A stretch of DNA of 64,000 nt from Acidobacteriota bacterium (GCA_016710075.1 JADJLO010000001.1:496001-560000); one strand, 5' to 3'. Counted from the first letter of the stretch, positions 34,650 through 44,357 are shown. A program made the numbers and translations. Notes: generated from the letters alone by a model not told the origin.

Positions 34650-36725
34650 ATGAGATACGCGTTAAATGACATTCGATTTATCAGGAGACCAGGATTCTGG
34701 GTCTCGTTTGCAATGGTAATCATTGCGCTCACTATGGTTGCGAGGGCTCAGTTCTCGACAATCCCCGACTTCAAACATATCTGGTTTGAACCGAAGGTCG
34801 ATTATGAAACCGGGGTCGGGCCGTTTTCGATCGCCAGAGCGGACTTCAACAAAGATGGGATACTGGATCTGGTGGTCGCCAATAGAGACACCGATAATCT
34901 TTCCATCTATCTTGGAAAAGGGGATGGTACCTTCAATCTGAAGAAGGATTACAAAACAGGTTCTAAATCATTCTCGGTCGTCACGGCGGATTTCAACGGC
35001 GACGGCAATCAGGATCTTGCGACGATAAATTTCTGTTGCTTCACGGTTTCGATTTTGCTGGGCCAGGGAGATGGGACATTCACCAAGCTGCCCAATTTTC
35101 CGGTAAGCCCTGAGCCACGATCGATGACCGCTGGGGATTTCAACAGAGACGGGAAGGTGGACCTTGCAATAGCCTTTCTTCCGAGCTCGACCATCTGGAT
35201 ATTGATCGGCAAAGGAGACGGGACATTCGGCCCGATGATGGAGTATGAGACGGGAACCAGCCCTCATTCGATAATCACGATGGATTTGAATGATGACGGT
35301 TTCATGGACATCATGACTGCAAATACAGGGACCGAAACCGTGTCAATTTTAATGGGGTATGGAGACGGTACCTTTGCCAAACGGAATGACGTTCCGTCAG
35401 GTCCCGGAAGCACGGCATTGACCAGGGGAAATTTCAATAATGATGGCTACCCAGACCTGGCCGTTGCCAATATGACGAGCAACACGGTCACCATTTTGCT
35501 GTCTCGCGGAGACGGTACGCTTGAACCTGGAAAAGTCTTTAGTACAGGAATCAAGCCGGTTGCACTGGCTGCCGGCGATTTCAACGGGGATGGAAATATT
35601 GATCTGGCAGTCATCGATCGTGAGTCTTCCACGGTTACACTGCTCGCCGGTCTTGGCGATGGAACAATGGTCAGAACCCCATGGAGTGATTTCCAGACAG
35701 GGCAATCCCCGTTCGACCTCGTCACGGGCGATTTCAACAAGGACGGGAGACTCGATATCGCCACGGCGAATTTCGTCTCGAACACCGTCTCGGTGCTGCT
35801 CAATGTGGAGGCGCCGCTTGCCGATCTGGCAATTGTAAAAAACGGATCCCCAAATCCCACAGAAACGGGTAAGAATATAACCTACACCATCAAGGTGACG
35901 AATAACGGACCGTCTGCTGCATTGAACGTGGTAGTTCTGGATGACCTTCCGCTCAATACGACTTTTGTATCCTGCCTGGTAACCGGAACTGGCCAATGCC
36001 TTGGTTCCGGCAACAAGAGGGAGTTCAGGTATGGATCAATAGCGGCAGGCGTAACGGAGACTATGACGCTGGTGGCCATGGTCAATTTCAATGTGGCGGA
36101 CAAAGCGCCGATTACCAACCTGGCTTCGGTCATGTCTGTTTCTCCCGATCCGAAACTTGACGACAATCAGATGACAATCACCACACTTGCATTCAATCCA
36201 CCGCCGGTGATCGTTGGTCTGTATGATCTCATGGCGGTTGGAGCAAGGCCGGGCGATCGCAGCGGCATGGTGATGAACTATCAGATGCCGAGGGTGCTCG
36301 ACAACACCCCGGGTGCAACCATTGAATGCACGCCAGTGCCTGGATCGATGTTTCAAGTCGGTGTCACCACGGTCAACTGCAAGGCCACTGATGCCGGTGG
36401 TGCAACGGCTACAGGAAAATTCACCGTGACCATCTGGGATTGCTTCCTGCAGGATGACCGAACCGGCGATTCACTGATGTGGGATTCATTCACCGGGAAA
36501 TATCTCTTTATCAGCCCGAGAAATTACCTGACAACATCTGGCATTGTCAGAATCAATCGAACCAGGACGGGGATGAATATCAGCTCGCCTTATGTGACCG
36601 GGTCGCTTGATACTCGCTTCTTTAACGGAAGGGCATCAGTCAAAGTTTCGACTGACGGCCCCGTATTTCAGATCAATGATTCGAATTACAGGAATAATGT
36701 TATTCAGCTCTACGTTCTTCCATGA
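34650..36725 (+). CDS. Secreted FG-GAP/VCBS-repeat protein with DUF11-like and HYR-like domains
   Basis: 691 residues from ATG 34650, chosen because AAAGGAG lies 5 bases upstream and a signal peptide follows (FWVSFAMVIIALTMVARAQ). Seven or so repeats of about 55 residues each carry a calcium-loop motif such as DFNKDGILDLVVAN, DFNGDGNQDLATIN or DFNRDGKVDLAIAF, forming an integrin-like beta-propeller to about residue 390. A DUF11-like domain (DLAIVKNGSPNPTETGKNIT) follows, then an HYR-like domain (FQVGVTTVNCKATDAGG) and an unassigned C-terminus. Likely an extracellular binding or adhesion protein; no enzyme motif. It stands alone, convergent with the HI0933 flavoprotein gene. Confidence 0.88.
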   Translation: MRYALNDIRFIRRPGFWVSFAMVIIALTMVARAQFSTIPDFKHIWFEPKVDYETGVGPFSIARADFNKDGILDLVVANRDTDNLSIYLGKGDGTFNLKKDYKTGSKSFSVVTADFNGDGNQDLATINFCCFTVSILLGQGDGTFTKLPNFPVSPEPRSMTAGDFNRDGKVDLAIAFLPSSTIWILIGKGDGTFGPMMEYETGTSPHSIITMDLNDDGFMDIMTANTGTETVSILMGYGDGTFAKRNDVPSGPGSTALTRGNFNNDGYPDLAVANMTSNTVTILLSRGDGTLEPGKVFSTGIKPVALAAGDFNGDGNIDLAVIDRESSTVTLLAGLGDGTMVRTPWSDFQTGQSPFDLVTGDFNKDGRLDIATANFVSNTVSVLLNVEAPLADLAIVKNGSPNPTETGKNITYTIKVTNNGPSAALNVVVLDDLPLNTTFVSCLVTGTGQCLGSGNKREFRYGSIAAGVTETMTLVAMVNFNVADKAPITNLASVMSVSPDPKLDDNQMTITTLAFNPPPVIVGLYDLMAVGARPGDRSGMVMNYQMPRVLDNTPGATIECTPVPGSMFQVGVTTVNCKATDAGGATATGKFTVTIWDCFLQDDRTGDSLMWDSFTGKYLFISPRNYLTTSGIVRINRTRTGMNISSPYVTGSLDTRFFNGRASVKVSTDGPVFQINDSNYRNNVIQLYVLP

Positions 36726-36787
36726 GGTAGTTAAGAGGAACGCCGAAGGATGGGGGTGGGCGGAGTAGTCGATCAAGTCAAGGTGGT

Positions 36788-37954
36788 TCAGGCGGACTTT
36801 CCAGAGGCGAAACCTGAGGCCCACGCCCATTGAAAATTGAAGCCGCCAAGATGGCCGGTGACGTCGACAACTTCACCGATGAAATAGAGCCCCGGCACGA
36901 TACGGGATTCCATGGTTTTTGACGATAGCTCATCGGTGTCGACGCCGCCGGCCGTCACTTCTGCCTTGCGATAACCCTCGGTTCCATTCGGTTGCAGATG
37001 CCAGTGATGAATCTTTTCCGAGATGCTTCTGATCTCTTTTCTGGTGATCTGGCGCATGGGTTTCGATCCGGCATTAAGCTCGGTCCAGGCCTGGGCGAAT
37101 CTGGCCGGCCAGAACCGGCTGAGAACTGTTTTCAACTCCTTGTTTGTCTCCATTTCGAGTTCGAGGATCTCCTCAGCGTTCCGACCCGGAATCAGATCGA
37201 TATCGAGAGTCTCGCCCGGATTCCAGTATGACGAAATCTGCAGAATTGAGGGTCCGCTCAAACCCTGATGGGTGACAAGAAGATTCTCCCTGAAGCTGTG
37301 ATTACGAAGCCTGACAGTTGCGTCAATCGATATCCCGCTCAACGGAGAGAGCTTCTCACGGTCACGATCGGTCAGCGTAAAAGGCACCAGGGCGGGTTTC
37401 AATACCGTCACGCGGTGTCCGAATTGTCGTGCAATCTGATGCCCGAAATCCGTGGCTCCCATCTTTGGAATCGAGAGCCCGCCTGTGGCAATAACCAGAG
37501 AATCGCATTCATAGACGCCACGGCTGGTGCGGACCACGAAATGATTCGTCTTTTCGATCGATTCAACCTGACAGTTGACGGCTATCTCGACCCTGGCATC
37601 TGCGCATTCATTGAGCAGCATCTCAACTATCTGCTCTGATCCATCGTCACAGAAGAGCTGGCCGAGTTTCTTTTCGTGATACCTTATGCCGTGCTTTTCA
37701 ACTAGATCGATAAAATCGACCGGCTTGAATCCGGCGAGCGCGGATTTATGGAAATTACGGTTTCCGCAGATGAAGTTTTCCGGGGAGGTGTGAATATTGG
37801 TGAAATTACATCTGCCGCCGCCGCTGATGAGGATCTTCTTCCCCACTTTATCGGCGTGTTCAATGACGAGGACCGATCGTCCTCGCCTGCCGGCTGTCAT
37901 TCCGCAGAAGAGCCCGGCTGCTCCTCCGCCAATGATAATCACATCTTTTCTCAT
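36788..37954 (-). CDS. HI0933/YhiN-family flavoprotein
   Basis: 388 residues, intact. The FAD-binding dinucleotide motif is IIGGGAAGLFCGM (about 7-19), followed by the family signature KKILISGGGRCNFTN and a second FAD contact in VVDVTGHLGGFNFQWAWASG near the C-terminus. The family (PF03486) is widespread and its reaction is still not firmly known. Cytoplasmic, no signal peptide. It is divergent from the EF-P gene across 108 bases. Confidence 0.92.
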   Translation of the reverse strand: MRKDVIIIGGGAAGLFCGMTAGRRGRSVLVIEHADKVGKKILISGGGRCNFTNIHTSPENFICGNRNFHKSALAGFKPVDFIDLVEKHGIRYHEKKLGQLFCDDGSEQIVEMLLNECADARVEIAVNCQVESIEKTNHFVVRTSRGVYECDSLVIATGGLSIPKMGATDFGHQIARQFGHRVTVLKPALVPFTLTDRDREKLSPLSGISIDATVRLRNHSFRENLLVTHQGLSGPSILQISSYWNPGETLDIDLIPGRNAEEILELEMETNKELKTVLSRFWPARFAQAWTELNAGSKPMRQITRKEIRSISEKIHHWHLQPNGTEGYRKAEVTAGGVDTDELSSKTMESRIVPGLYFIGEVVDVTGHLGGFNFQWAWASGFASGKSA

Positions 37955-38062
37955 TCTTTAATCGAAATGTTAGGGATTTTGGATACGGCAGATTATCATA
38001 TCTGACTTGTTTTCCGGCAGAAGCCGCATCTATTTTTTTATCGTTACGGGAGGTGGAAAGAG

Positions 38063-38641
38063 ATGGCACTCATAGGGGCCAATGAATTGAAGAAGAAGAT
38101 GCTGATCACCGTTGAAGGTCAGCCGTACACAGTGGTCGAGGTTTTTTTCGCATCGCCAACCGCACGCGGTGCCTCGACCATGGTCAGGACTAAACTACGA
38201 AACCTGCTGACCGAATCGGTCCTCGAAAAATCATTCAAGACCAGTGAAAAGTTCGAGGAGCCGGACGTTGAACTGACTCCGGCATCCTTCCTTTATTCTG
38301 ACGGGGACGGGTATCATTTTATGGATGAGTCAACATACGAGCAGTTTCATCTCAATGAAGATCAGCTTGGTGAGGAAAGATTTTATCTGAAAGACGGACT
38401 GATCCTGCAGATTCGCAAGTATAACGGCGACCCGATTGCGATCGAGCTGCCGTCAACGGTCGATCTCATTATTTCCGAGACCGAGCCCGGAGTTCGCGGC
38501 GATTCCGCATCGGGCGGCACGACAAAAGTTGCCACACTCGAAACCGGATTGCAGATCCGTGTACCGCTCTTCATCAAGGAAGGGGAGCTGGTACGCATCA
38601 ACACTCAGACCGGTGAATTCGTCAGCAGGGCCAGGGAATAA
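38063..38641 (+). CDS. efp: Elongation factor P
   Basis: 192 residues, three domains as in EF-P. EF-P relieves ribosome stalling at polyproline stretches. GGGAGG precedes the ATG. The domain I tip, where E. coli has the modified Lys34 (PGKGG), reads ASPTARGASTMVRTKLRN: no lysine is present and the nearest basic residue is Arg35. The C-terminal OB fold contains TTKVATLETGLQIRVPLFI and GELVRINTQTGEFVSRA. The tip suggests either no lysine modification or an arginine-type one; no modification gene is next to it. The next gene starts 7 bases after the stop. Confidence 0.93.
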   Translation: MALIGANELKKKMLITVEGQPYTVVEVFFASPTARGASTMVRTKLRNLLTESVLEKSFKTSEKFEEPDVELTPASFLYSDGDGYHFMDESTYEQFHLNEDQLGEERFYLKDGLILQIRKYNGDPIAIELPSTVDLIISETEPGVRGDSASGGTTKVATLETGLQIRVPLFIKEGELVRINTQTGEFVSRARE

Positions 38642-38648
38642 TTTCAAA

Positions 38649-39218
38649 ATGCCGTTACCAGCAGCACACGGATTGATTGGCGCCACGGTTCTTTCAGTCA
38701 TCAGAAAAGATCTTGAATTGCGGCGGGATTGGCCTGCAATTCTGATCGGCGCCGCAATCGGCATCTTGCCGGATCTGGACCTGATTCTTGTCTGGGGCCT
38801 TGGATATCCCATGAAACTGCACGGCAGTTTCACTCACTCAATTGTCTTTGCCATCGCCTTTGGTTCGGCTCTGTCATTACTGCTCAAGGAGAGCAGCATC
38901 CGCGGTGTGCTGGCCTACATCGGCGCTCTACTGTCACACGGATTGATGGACGTCGCGACCAAGAAAGAATTCGGCGGAGCCCAGTTGTTATGGCCCTTTA
39001 CCGATCAAAAATACCGCATGGGATTGTTTTCGAATTACGAGTTCTATCCGAACCCCCCGACCCAATCATACATTGAGATACTCAAGCAGGGATTCGTCTT
39101 GAGTCTTTATGAGATTGCAATCTTTTTACCGCTGCTGATTCTGATTCTGGTTTTGAAAACACGGCCATGGAAGCGCCGAAATGCCGCTGCTGCCGACGAG
39201 GGGCTGACAAATAAATAA
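38649..39218 (+). CDS. YdjM-like membrane-bound metal-dependent hydrolase
   Basis: 189 residues from ATG 38649, immediately after EF-P. PLPAAHGLIGATVLSV, ILPDLDLILVW, HGSFTHSIVFAIAFG and SHGLMDVATKKEFG carry the His/Asp residues expected of the YdjM family (PF04307). Four or so membrane segments lie near 30-60, 66-85, 88-105 and 150-178. E. coli YdjM is LexA-controlled; no such control is visible here. The stop overlaps the start of the next gene in TAATG, so EF-P, this gene and yceH look like one transcript. Confidence 0.85.
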   Translation: MPLPAAHGLIGATVLSVIRKDLELRRDWPAILIGAAIGILPDLDLILVWGLGYPMKLHGSFTHSIVFAIAFGSALSLLLKESSIRGVLAYIGALLSHGLMDVATKKEFGGAQLLWPFTDQKYRMGLFSNYEFYPNPPTQSYIEILKQGFVLSLYEIAIFLPLLILILVLKTRPWKRRNAAAADEGLTNK

Positions 39219-39886
39219 TGGAAACAATAACGATATTAAATGAATTTGAATTGAGGGTAATCGGGTCGCTCGTGGAAAAGCAGATCTCAACACCCGATTA
39301 TTATCCGATGACGCTCAACGCGCTGGTTAATGCCTGCAATCAGAAGAACCATCGCGATCCGGTGGTCTCTTATGATGAAGGCATTGTCGGCAAAGCACTG
39401 GAAAGCCTGAGGGAGAAGAAGCTGGCATACGTTTTTCACGGATCCGAATCCCGTGTTCCCAAGTACGGCCACGTCTTTCCCAAGGGATATGATCTCAATG
39501 AACTTGAAGTCCCGCTGGTGTGTGTGCTGATCTTGCGTGGGCCCCAGACCTCCGGTGAATTGAGGGCGAGGACGGCGCACCTTCACACTTATGAAAGCCT
39601 GAGCGTCGTCGAGTAGGCCCTGCAATCCCTCGCTTCAAGAGAAAAGCCGCTGGTGGTCAAACTTCCGCGGCTGTCGGGCTCGCGCGAATCCAGGTTCGCT
39701 CACCTCCTGGCGGGTGACATCAATCTTGACGATTTGCCGGCCATGATCAAAACCGAAACCGGTCATTCCAGATCTTCCGCGGATAACGAAAGATTGAAAC
39801 AGCTTGAAACCGAGGTCGCTTCGATGCGGCTGGAACTCGATTCATTAAAAGCCCAGCTCGAAAGCTTCCGCAAACAGTTCGAGTAG
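39218..39886 (+). pseudogene. yceH: YceH (DUF480) family protein with an in-frame amber codon
   Basis: The frame starts at ATG 39218 (METITILNEFELRVIGSLVE) and follows DUF480 closely (LVEKQISTPDYYPMTLNALV, ACNQKNHRDPVV, SRVPKYGHVF, LILRGPQTSGELRAR). A TAG at 39614-39616 interrupts it at YESLSVVE*ALQSLASREK, and the same frame continues with PLVVKLPRLSGSRESRFAHLL and a coiled-coil-like tail to 39886. Without the TAG the protein would have 222 residues, the normal length. A Glu or Lys codon changed to TAG by one substitution is the simplest reading. It may be a true nonsense mutation or a sequence error. The family has two winged-helix domains; its function is unclear. Confidence 0.85.
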
Positions 39887-39893
39887 AAATGTT

Positions 39894-41182
39894 CTATCTT
39901 TTCGCCTGACGCAGTGGCTGGACGGCTGTTGCCAGCGTCAGCTCACACACCGTGTCGGCAAACTTGTGCGATTTTGAAGAGTCGTTCGGATTGTTCAGGT
40001 TTTTGTCGCTGTTGTCGAGATAGGCGGAAACCTCTATCCTCGTTCCCTTCGGGAGATTTACCGGCTTTTAAAGAAATATTGAGGCTGCCAGTTGTATTTA
40101 TAGTTTCTGGCCCAGATCAGAACCTCAACCGTGCCGTCCGGCCTGAAAGCTGCGGCTTCAACCGACTTTGCAAAAGGGAAGAGAACCGGGCGAATAGCGA
40201 TTGCCTCTGTATTTTCATTGATCAGATAAGAGGCCTTCACCTTATGGCGATCGGCATTGGCGGGGATGACTGTCTCATTCGATTTTACCGCCACATCCTG
40301 AACGACTCTTCCGGGCTGTCCGCCTTTGCTGAAATAGATGCCGATGCTGCTCAGGTCTGTCGCCTCTTCATCCGATTTGCGATAGCTGATTTTCATCAGG
40401 ACTTTTGATCCGGCAGGCAGCATGAACCCGTAGCCTTCGGGCAGTTGGCCGGTCCGGCTTCCGGGGATCCACGTGCTGAGCAGCTCCGCACCTTGTGCCA
40501 TCTCGCATTTGTTTGCCGCTGCCTTGACTGCTTTTCTGACCGATGGCCGTTCAAGGTAGAGAGACGCGCTCTGGACAATGGCTCCATTGCCGGGTTTGAA
40601 ATCGATCGCCGCCGCCATCTTGTCCTCTTTCAAGCCTGTGGCAATCGAGACGCACCTCACTTCATTTTCACCATTTTTGCCCTCTGGCGAAATCCTGAAC
40701 TCCTTTGGTGGCTGAATCACCAGATCGGGCTGGCCCTGTTGCCAGGTGTCCCCCTTGATCAGTTTCTGGATGGATTCTTTGGGGTAGTCCTTTTCGTCGC
40801 CCTTTGGAGCTCCGCCATCTACCCATGAAACGAGGAGTTCAACGTCACGTTGCGGGACTCCGTAGTCGTGCTGGAATTCGCCATAGCCCTTCACCGCCTG
40901 ATAAGGCATCATCCGCTTCTCTAGAACTTCTTCCTTGATGGCTTTCGCCCACGGGCGTGCCTCTTCATAAGTTGTCAGTGGAATATCGGCCTTGACGTGG
41001 CCTTCACTGTGGCAGCCCAGGCAGTTAGTCTGCAGTATGCGAATCACCTCTTTGTTGAACATCACCTTGGTGGTGATCGGTTCATGCGAACTGCCGGTGC
41101 GGGGAAATGTCAGGCTCAGAGCCACGATTCCCAGCAGAAGAAGGATCCCGATTTTTCCGTTACGGATTGAATTTAAAAGCAT
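39894..41182 (-). CDS. Heme-c protein of the copper-monooxygenase-like array, ligand-less member (one frameshift)
   Basis: The ATG at 41182 has GGAG 6 bases upstream. A membrane/signal segment (IGILLLLGIVALSLTF) precedes the heme-c site C54-L-G-C57-H58, then EEARPWAKAIKEEVLEKRMM and the rest of the fold found in the four neighbours. One A is missing near 40065; restoring it continues FKKPVNLPKGTRIEVSAYLD to a stop at 39894, about 430 residues. Where the neighbours have HH, QxHY, PHxH and EMM this protein reads QSASLYLE, LMKISYRK, IRPVLFPF and no EMM, so none of the putative copper ligands remains. It may serve as an electron-transfer or structural partner. Last of five genes on the strand, ending 7 bases from yceH. 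Confidence 0.82.
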
Positions 41183-41303
41183 GTCAAACTCCAATGCTCC
41201 AGATGAAGGAGATTATTGGGATGATCAACCCTGCCATAATCAGCAGGGATAATAGAATAACCACAACCTTGACGACTTTGTTTTCTCTCACGCTCAAAAG
41301 TTT

Positions 41304-41386
41304 AGGCCACGAACCAACACTGATGCAACCGGTTCCCGCGGTATATTTCCGCATAAATCCGCCTGATCCGCATTGATCCGTGGCCT
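41304..41386. repeat. Imperfect stem-loop between array members 1 and 2
   Basis: AGGCCACG (41304-41311) pairs with CGTGGCCT (41379-41386), followed on the plus strand by a T-rich stretch. The interior contains further short complementary pieces. It could help end transcription, but the T-rich side faces the wrong way for the leftward genes. Confidence 0.5.
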
Positions 41387-41417
41387 GTTTTGTTTTAATC
41401 GAAACAAAATCCGGGTT

Positions 41418-42692
41418 CTACTTCTGCTCACCCTTGTTGCTGACAGAGGCCATCGGGCGATCCATTGGCTTGGCGCCTGAGCCGTTGTCGTTGTAGTAGC
41501 TGAGCCATCCGATCATCATCTCTTCCCAGGTCTGCTCGCCCCAGCGAACGTCTCTGGTCGGATCCGGATTGAACTTGTTGTTCACCGAGTTGTCGAAATG
41601 CGCCACGCACTCGATCTTCGTGCCCTTGGGAATTGCAATCAGGTCTTTCGGCACATAATAAGTCTGCCAGTTGAAGTCGTATTTGGGGACGTTCAAGAGG
41701 ATCTTGCTGGTGCCGTCAGGGTAGGTGGCCTTGACCTGAAAATCCTTGCCGCGCAGGTGCATGTGAGGCATCAGGCTGACCAGGTGTGCATCATCCTTGA
41801 AGGTGAAAGATGACTTCACTTCATGATTATCGGCGCCGGCCGGGATGACGAATCCGGTGTTGAGCACCGGGCGGGTGAAGATCTGATGCTTCGGGGTCTC
41901 CTTCGCAAACCTGAGGCCGATCGTCGTGACGTCTTTTGTCGCCTCTCCATTCGGAGTGTAGTGCATCTGGAACATCAGCTTCGAGCCGGCCGGGATCTTC
42001 TTGGCCATGTCTGCGCGGTATTTGGCCGGCTGCTCGCCGGGAGCAAAACCTGCCAGCAGATTGCCGTCTGTGCGCCCCTGATTTCCGGGCTCCTGAATGT
42101 AAACGATCACATGGTGAAGCGCTGCGCGCCCGGTGCTGCGAATCTCCGCTGCCGTGACCCACATGTCTTCTGTAAAATTGGTCGGAACGGTCAGATACTG
42201 ATACTTGACGACGCCATCCGCGGGTATTGACTGCTCCGGAATGGAAAAAGTCTTATCCGGTGTCCCAATGGCCCATCCACTTTCGAATTTTGGCGCCGCA
42301 GGCAGATCTTTCGGATTGCCTTCTACGGCTCCACCCTCAACCCATGCGATGATCGTGTCGATCTCGGCTTTGCTCAATCGACGGTCATTCTCCCAGACTC
42401 CATGGTTCGGATCGGCATGCCAGGGCGGCATCTCGCGGCTGACAACCTGCTCGCGAATCGATTTGGCCCACGGGCGGACTTCCTTGTAACTCATCACCGA
42501 AAACGGAGCGATCTCGCCCGGACGGTGACACTCAGAACACGTCTTGTATAAAATCGGCGCCACATCCTTGCTGTATGTGACATTCTTTGCCGCCGATTTG
42601 GGGTTGGTGTTTGCCTCGCTGGCCGAACCGATGAACAAGGTTCCGACGAGTGCAAAAGTCGCTAATGCTGAAATCGTTAAAGCTCTCCTCAC
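41418..42692 (-). CDS. Heme-c / copper type II monooxygenase-like protein (array member 2)
   Basis: 424 residues from a GTG at 42692, with AGGAGG 9 bases upstream; signal peptide MRRALTISALATFALVGTLF. The heme-c site is C52-S-E-C55-H56, followed by the conserved EVRPWAKSIREQVVSREMPP. The second half resembles the two-domain peptidylglycine/dopamine monooxygenase fold, with the likely copper ligands His193, His194 (ALHHVIVY), His244 (FQMHYT), His310, His312 (MPHMHLRG) and Met392 or 393 (EEMMIGW). The spacing is close to that of peptidylglycine monooxygenase. I infer a periplasmic copper oxygenase fed by its own heme domain; the substrate is unknown. Intact frame. Confidence 0.85.
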   Translation of the reverse strand: MRRALTISALATFALVGTLFIGSASEANTNPKSAAKNVTYSKDVAPILYKTCSECHRPGEIAPFSVMSYKEVRPWAKSIREQVVSREMPPWHADPNHGVWENDRRLSKAEIDTIIAWVEGGAVEGNPKDLPAAPKFESGWAIGTPDKTFSIPEQSIPADGVVKYQYLTVPTNFTEDMWVTAAEIRSTGRAALHHVIVYIQEPGNQGRTDGNLLAGFAPGEQPAKYRADMAKKIPAGSKLMFQMHYTPNGEATKDVTTIGLRFAKETPKHQIFTRPVLNTGFVIPAGADNHEVKSSFTFKDDAHLVSLMPHMHLRGKDFQVKATYPDGTSKILLNVPKYDFNWQTYYVPKDLIAIPKGTKIECVAHFDNSVNNKFNPDPTRDVRWGEQTWEEMMIGWLSYYNDNGSGAKPMDRPMASVSNKGEQK

Positions 42693-42813
42693 TATGATCT
42701 GCCTCCTGAATGATGATCAGTCTCTTCTTTTTCTTGATTTCACTGAATGAAATCGGTGAATGTACCGTCTCTAAAGGGTCTGATTAAAGAAACAATATTG
42801 TACCTAAAATAAA

Positions 42814-42837
42814 AAGGCAGAGCAAAAGCTCTGCCTT
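42814..42837 (-). terminator. Rho-independent terminator of array member 3
   Basis: Perfect 10-base-pair stem AAGGCAGAGC-AAAA-GCTCTGCCTT. On the minus strand it is followed by TTTATTTT. It lies 26 bases after the stop of the leftward gene ending at 42863. Confidence 0.9.
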
Positions 42838-42862
42838 GGTAAACTCAAAATAATCAAAAAAA

Positions 42863-44284
42863 TTATTTATTGATCGCGACCGATTTGACGGCCTGGTTGT
42901 CAACTGTGTAGTCGATCCAGCCGATCATCATTTCGTCGTAGGTCGGATCTCCCCATCGGACCGCCTTGGTCGGATCCGGGTTGAATTTATTCTTCGATGA
43001 GTTATCGAAGGTCGTGGTCACAAGGATGGTCGTCCCTTTGGGAATGGCAACGGGTTTTTTGTAGTAGTACACCGTCTGCCATGAGAAATCGTAATTTGGG
43101 ACATCAAGCAGGGCTTCCTTGCGGCCATCGGGATAGATGGCTTCGATCTTTTGTGATTTGCCGCGCAGGTGCAGATGCGGCATGAGAGTTACGATATGAA
43201 TATCGTCTTCAACCTTCCAGCAGGCGGTGACCTTATGGTTGTCGGCTCCAGCTGGGATTTTGAAGTAGTTATTCGATACCGGACGGGTCTGGAGCAGCTT
43301 TTGCGGAGGCGTCTTGGCCAGAACAAGACCAATGCTGGAGAGGTCCGTCTGGACGCTGCCGGCTGCTTTCGAATAGTGCAGCTGGAACATGATCTTCGAT
43401 CCGGCGGGGATCTTCTTGACCATTCCGGGTTCCCAAATGCCCTGGTTCATTCCGGGAGCGTAACCGCAAAGCAGTGTCCCCGACTCTTCCGATGATCGGC
43501 CGGAACGTTTGGTGATTTCCGTTGGAATCGAACAACCGTCGTCAAATACCGGAGCGTCCATCTTGACGCGTGACAGGAATCCGTCCCTGTAGAAAATGGA
43601 ATCCTTCTCCATCTTCGCCCGCATCTTCTGGATTTCCTCCCGGCTCATTTTGGCCATCTCGGGGCCATTTTTTGAGGGTGGAACGATGAAGGCGATGATG
43701 TGATGCACGATCTTGCGGTTGCCCGGTCTGGCTTCGGCCATCTGGACATAGACATCTTCCTTGAAGCCCGGATCGACCTGGAAGTATTGATACTCGTCAG
43801 GGCCGCTCGCTTCAAGTGTGAATCTCTCAGGCATTGGAATGACGATATCGGGCTTGCCGATGACCCAACCTTCGTTATATTTCGGAGTTGGCGGAAGGTC
43901 CTTTGCCTCGCCTTCCTTTGCTCCCTGATCGATCCAGGCAATCACCGTATCGATGTCCTGTTTGCTCAGCCTGCGGTCATTGGCCCATTCGCCGACGTGC
44001 GGATCGGCTTGCCACGGAGGCATGGTTCGGTCCAGAACTTTCTCGCGTATCGACTTGGCCCACGGCCTCACATCTTTATACGCAAGGGCAGAGAACGGAG
44101 CAGCCTCGCCGGGGCGATGGCATTCAGCGCAATTCTTGTAGAAAATCGGCGCGACATCCTTGCTGAAAGTTACTGCCTTGCCGGGATTGGTCTTGCTCGT
44201 CTTGGCACTACTTGAGGGTAACAGGAATAAGGCAGCGGCCAACATCGTTAATCCCGCTGCGAGAAAGATCGATTTTCGATTCAT
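42863..44284 (-). CDS. Heme-c / copper type II monooxygenase-like protein (array member 3)
   Basis: 473 residues, intact. Signal peptide MNRKSIFLAAGLTMLAAALF; heme-c site C52-A-E-C55-H56; DVRPWAKSIREKVLDRTMPP. Likely copper ligands: His194, His195 (KIVHHIIAF), His303 (MFQLHYSK), His370, His372 (MPHLHLRG) and Met452 or 453 (YDEMMIGW). Compared with member 2 there is an insertion of about 55 residues between the HH and QxHY motifs (about 205-265), containing a cysteine in DDGCSIPTE, shared with member 4. It has its own strong terminator, so the array members are not simply one transcript. The reaction is inferred from fold only. Confidence 0.85.
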   Translation of the reverse strand: MNRKSIFLAAGLTMLAAALFLLPSSSAKTSKTNPGKAVTFSKDVAPIFYKNCAECHRPGEAAPFSALAYKDVRPWAKSIREKVLDRTMPPWQADPHVGEWANDRRLSKQDIDTVIAWIDQGAKEGEAKDLPPTPKYNEGWVIGKPDIVIPMPERFTLEASGPDEYQYFQVDPGFKEDVYVQMAEARPGNRKIVHHIIAFIVPPSKNGPEMAKMSREEIQKMRAKMEKDSIFYRDGFLSRVKMDAPVFDDGCSIPTEITKRSGRSSEESGTLLCGYAPGMNQGIWEPGMVKKIPAGSKIMFQLHYSKAAGSVQTDLSSIGLVLAKTPPQKLLQTRPVSNNYFKIPAGADNHKVTACWKVEDDIHIVTLMPHLHLRGKSQKIEAIYPDGRKEALLDVPNYDFSWQTVYYYKKPVAIPKGTTILVTTTFDNSSKNKFNPDPTKAVRWGDPTYDEMMIGWIDYTVDNQAVKSVAINK

Positions 44285-44324
44285 AATGTTAACCTTTCAG
44301 TATTCAGCTGGTCTGTAATCAGCC

Positions 44325-44357
44325 GGCGGATGGAGAACGCCGTGTTCTCCATCCGCC
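44325..44357 (-). terminator. Hairpin after array member 4
   Basis: Perfect 14-base-pair stem GGCGGATGGAGAAC / GTTCTCCATCCGCC with a 5-base loop, 6 bases after the stop of the leftward gene ending at 44364. No T run follows, so termination strength is uncertain. Confidence 0.65.

Noticed and set aside
39614..39616. Amber recoding such as pyrrolysine insertion
   Set aside because: TAG is used as a normal stop by the thiolase and heparinase-like genes, and no pyl gene is visible in the window.
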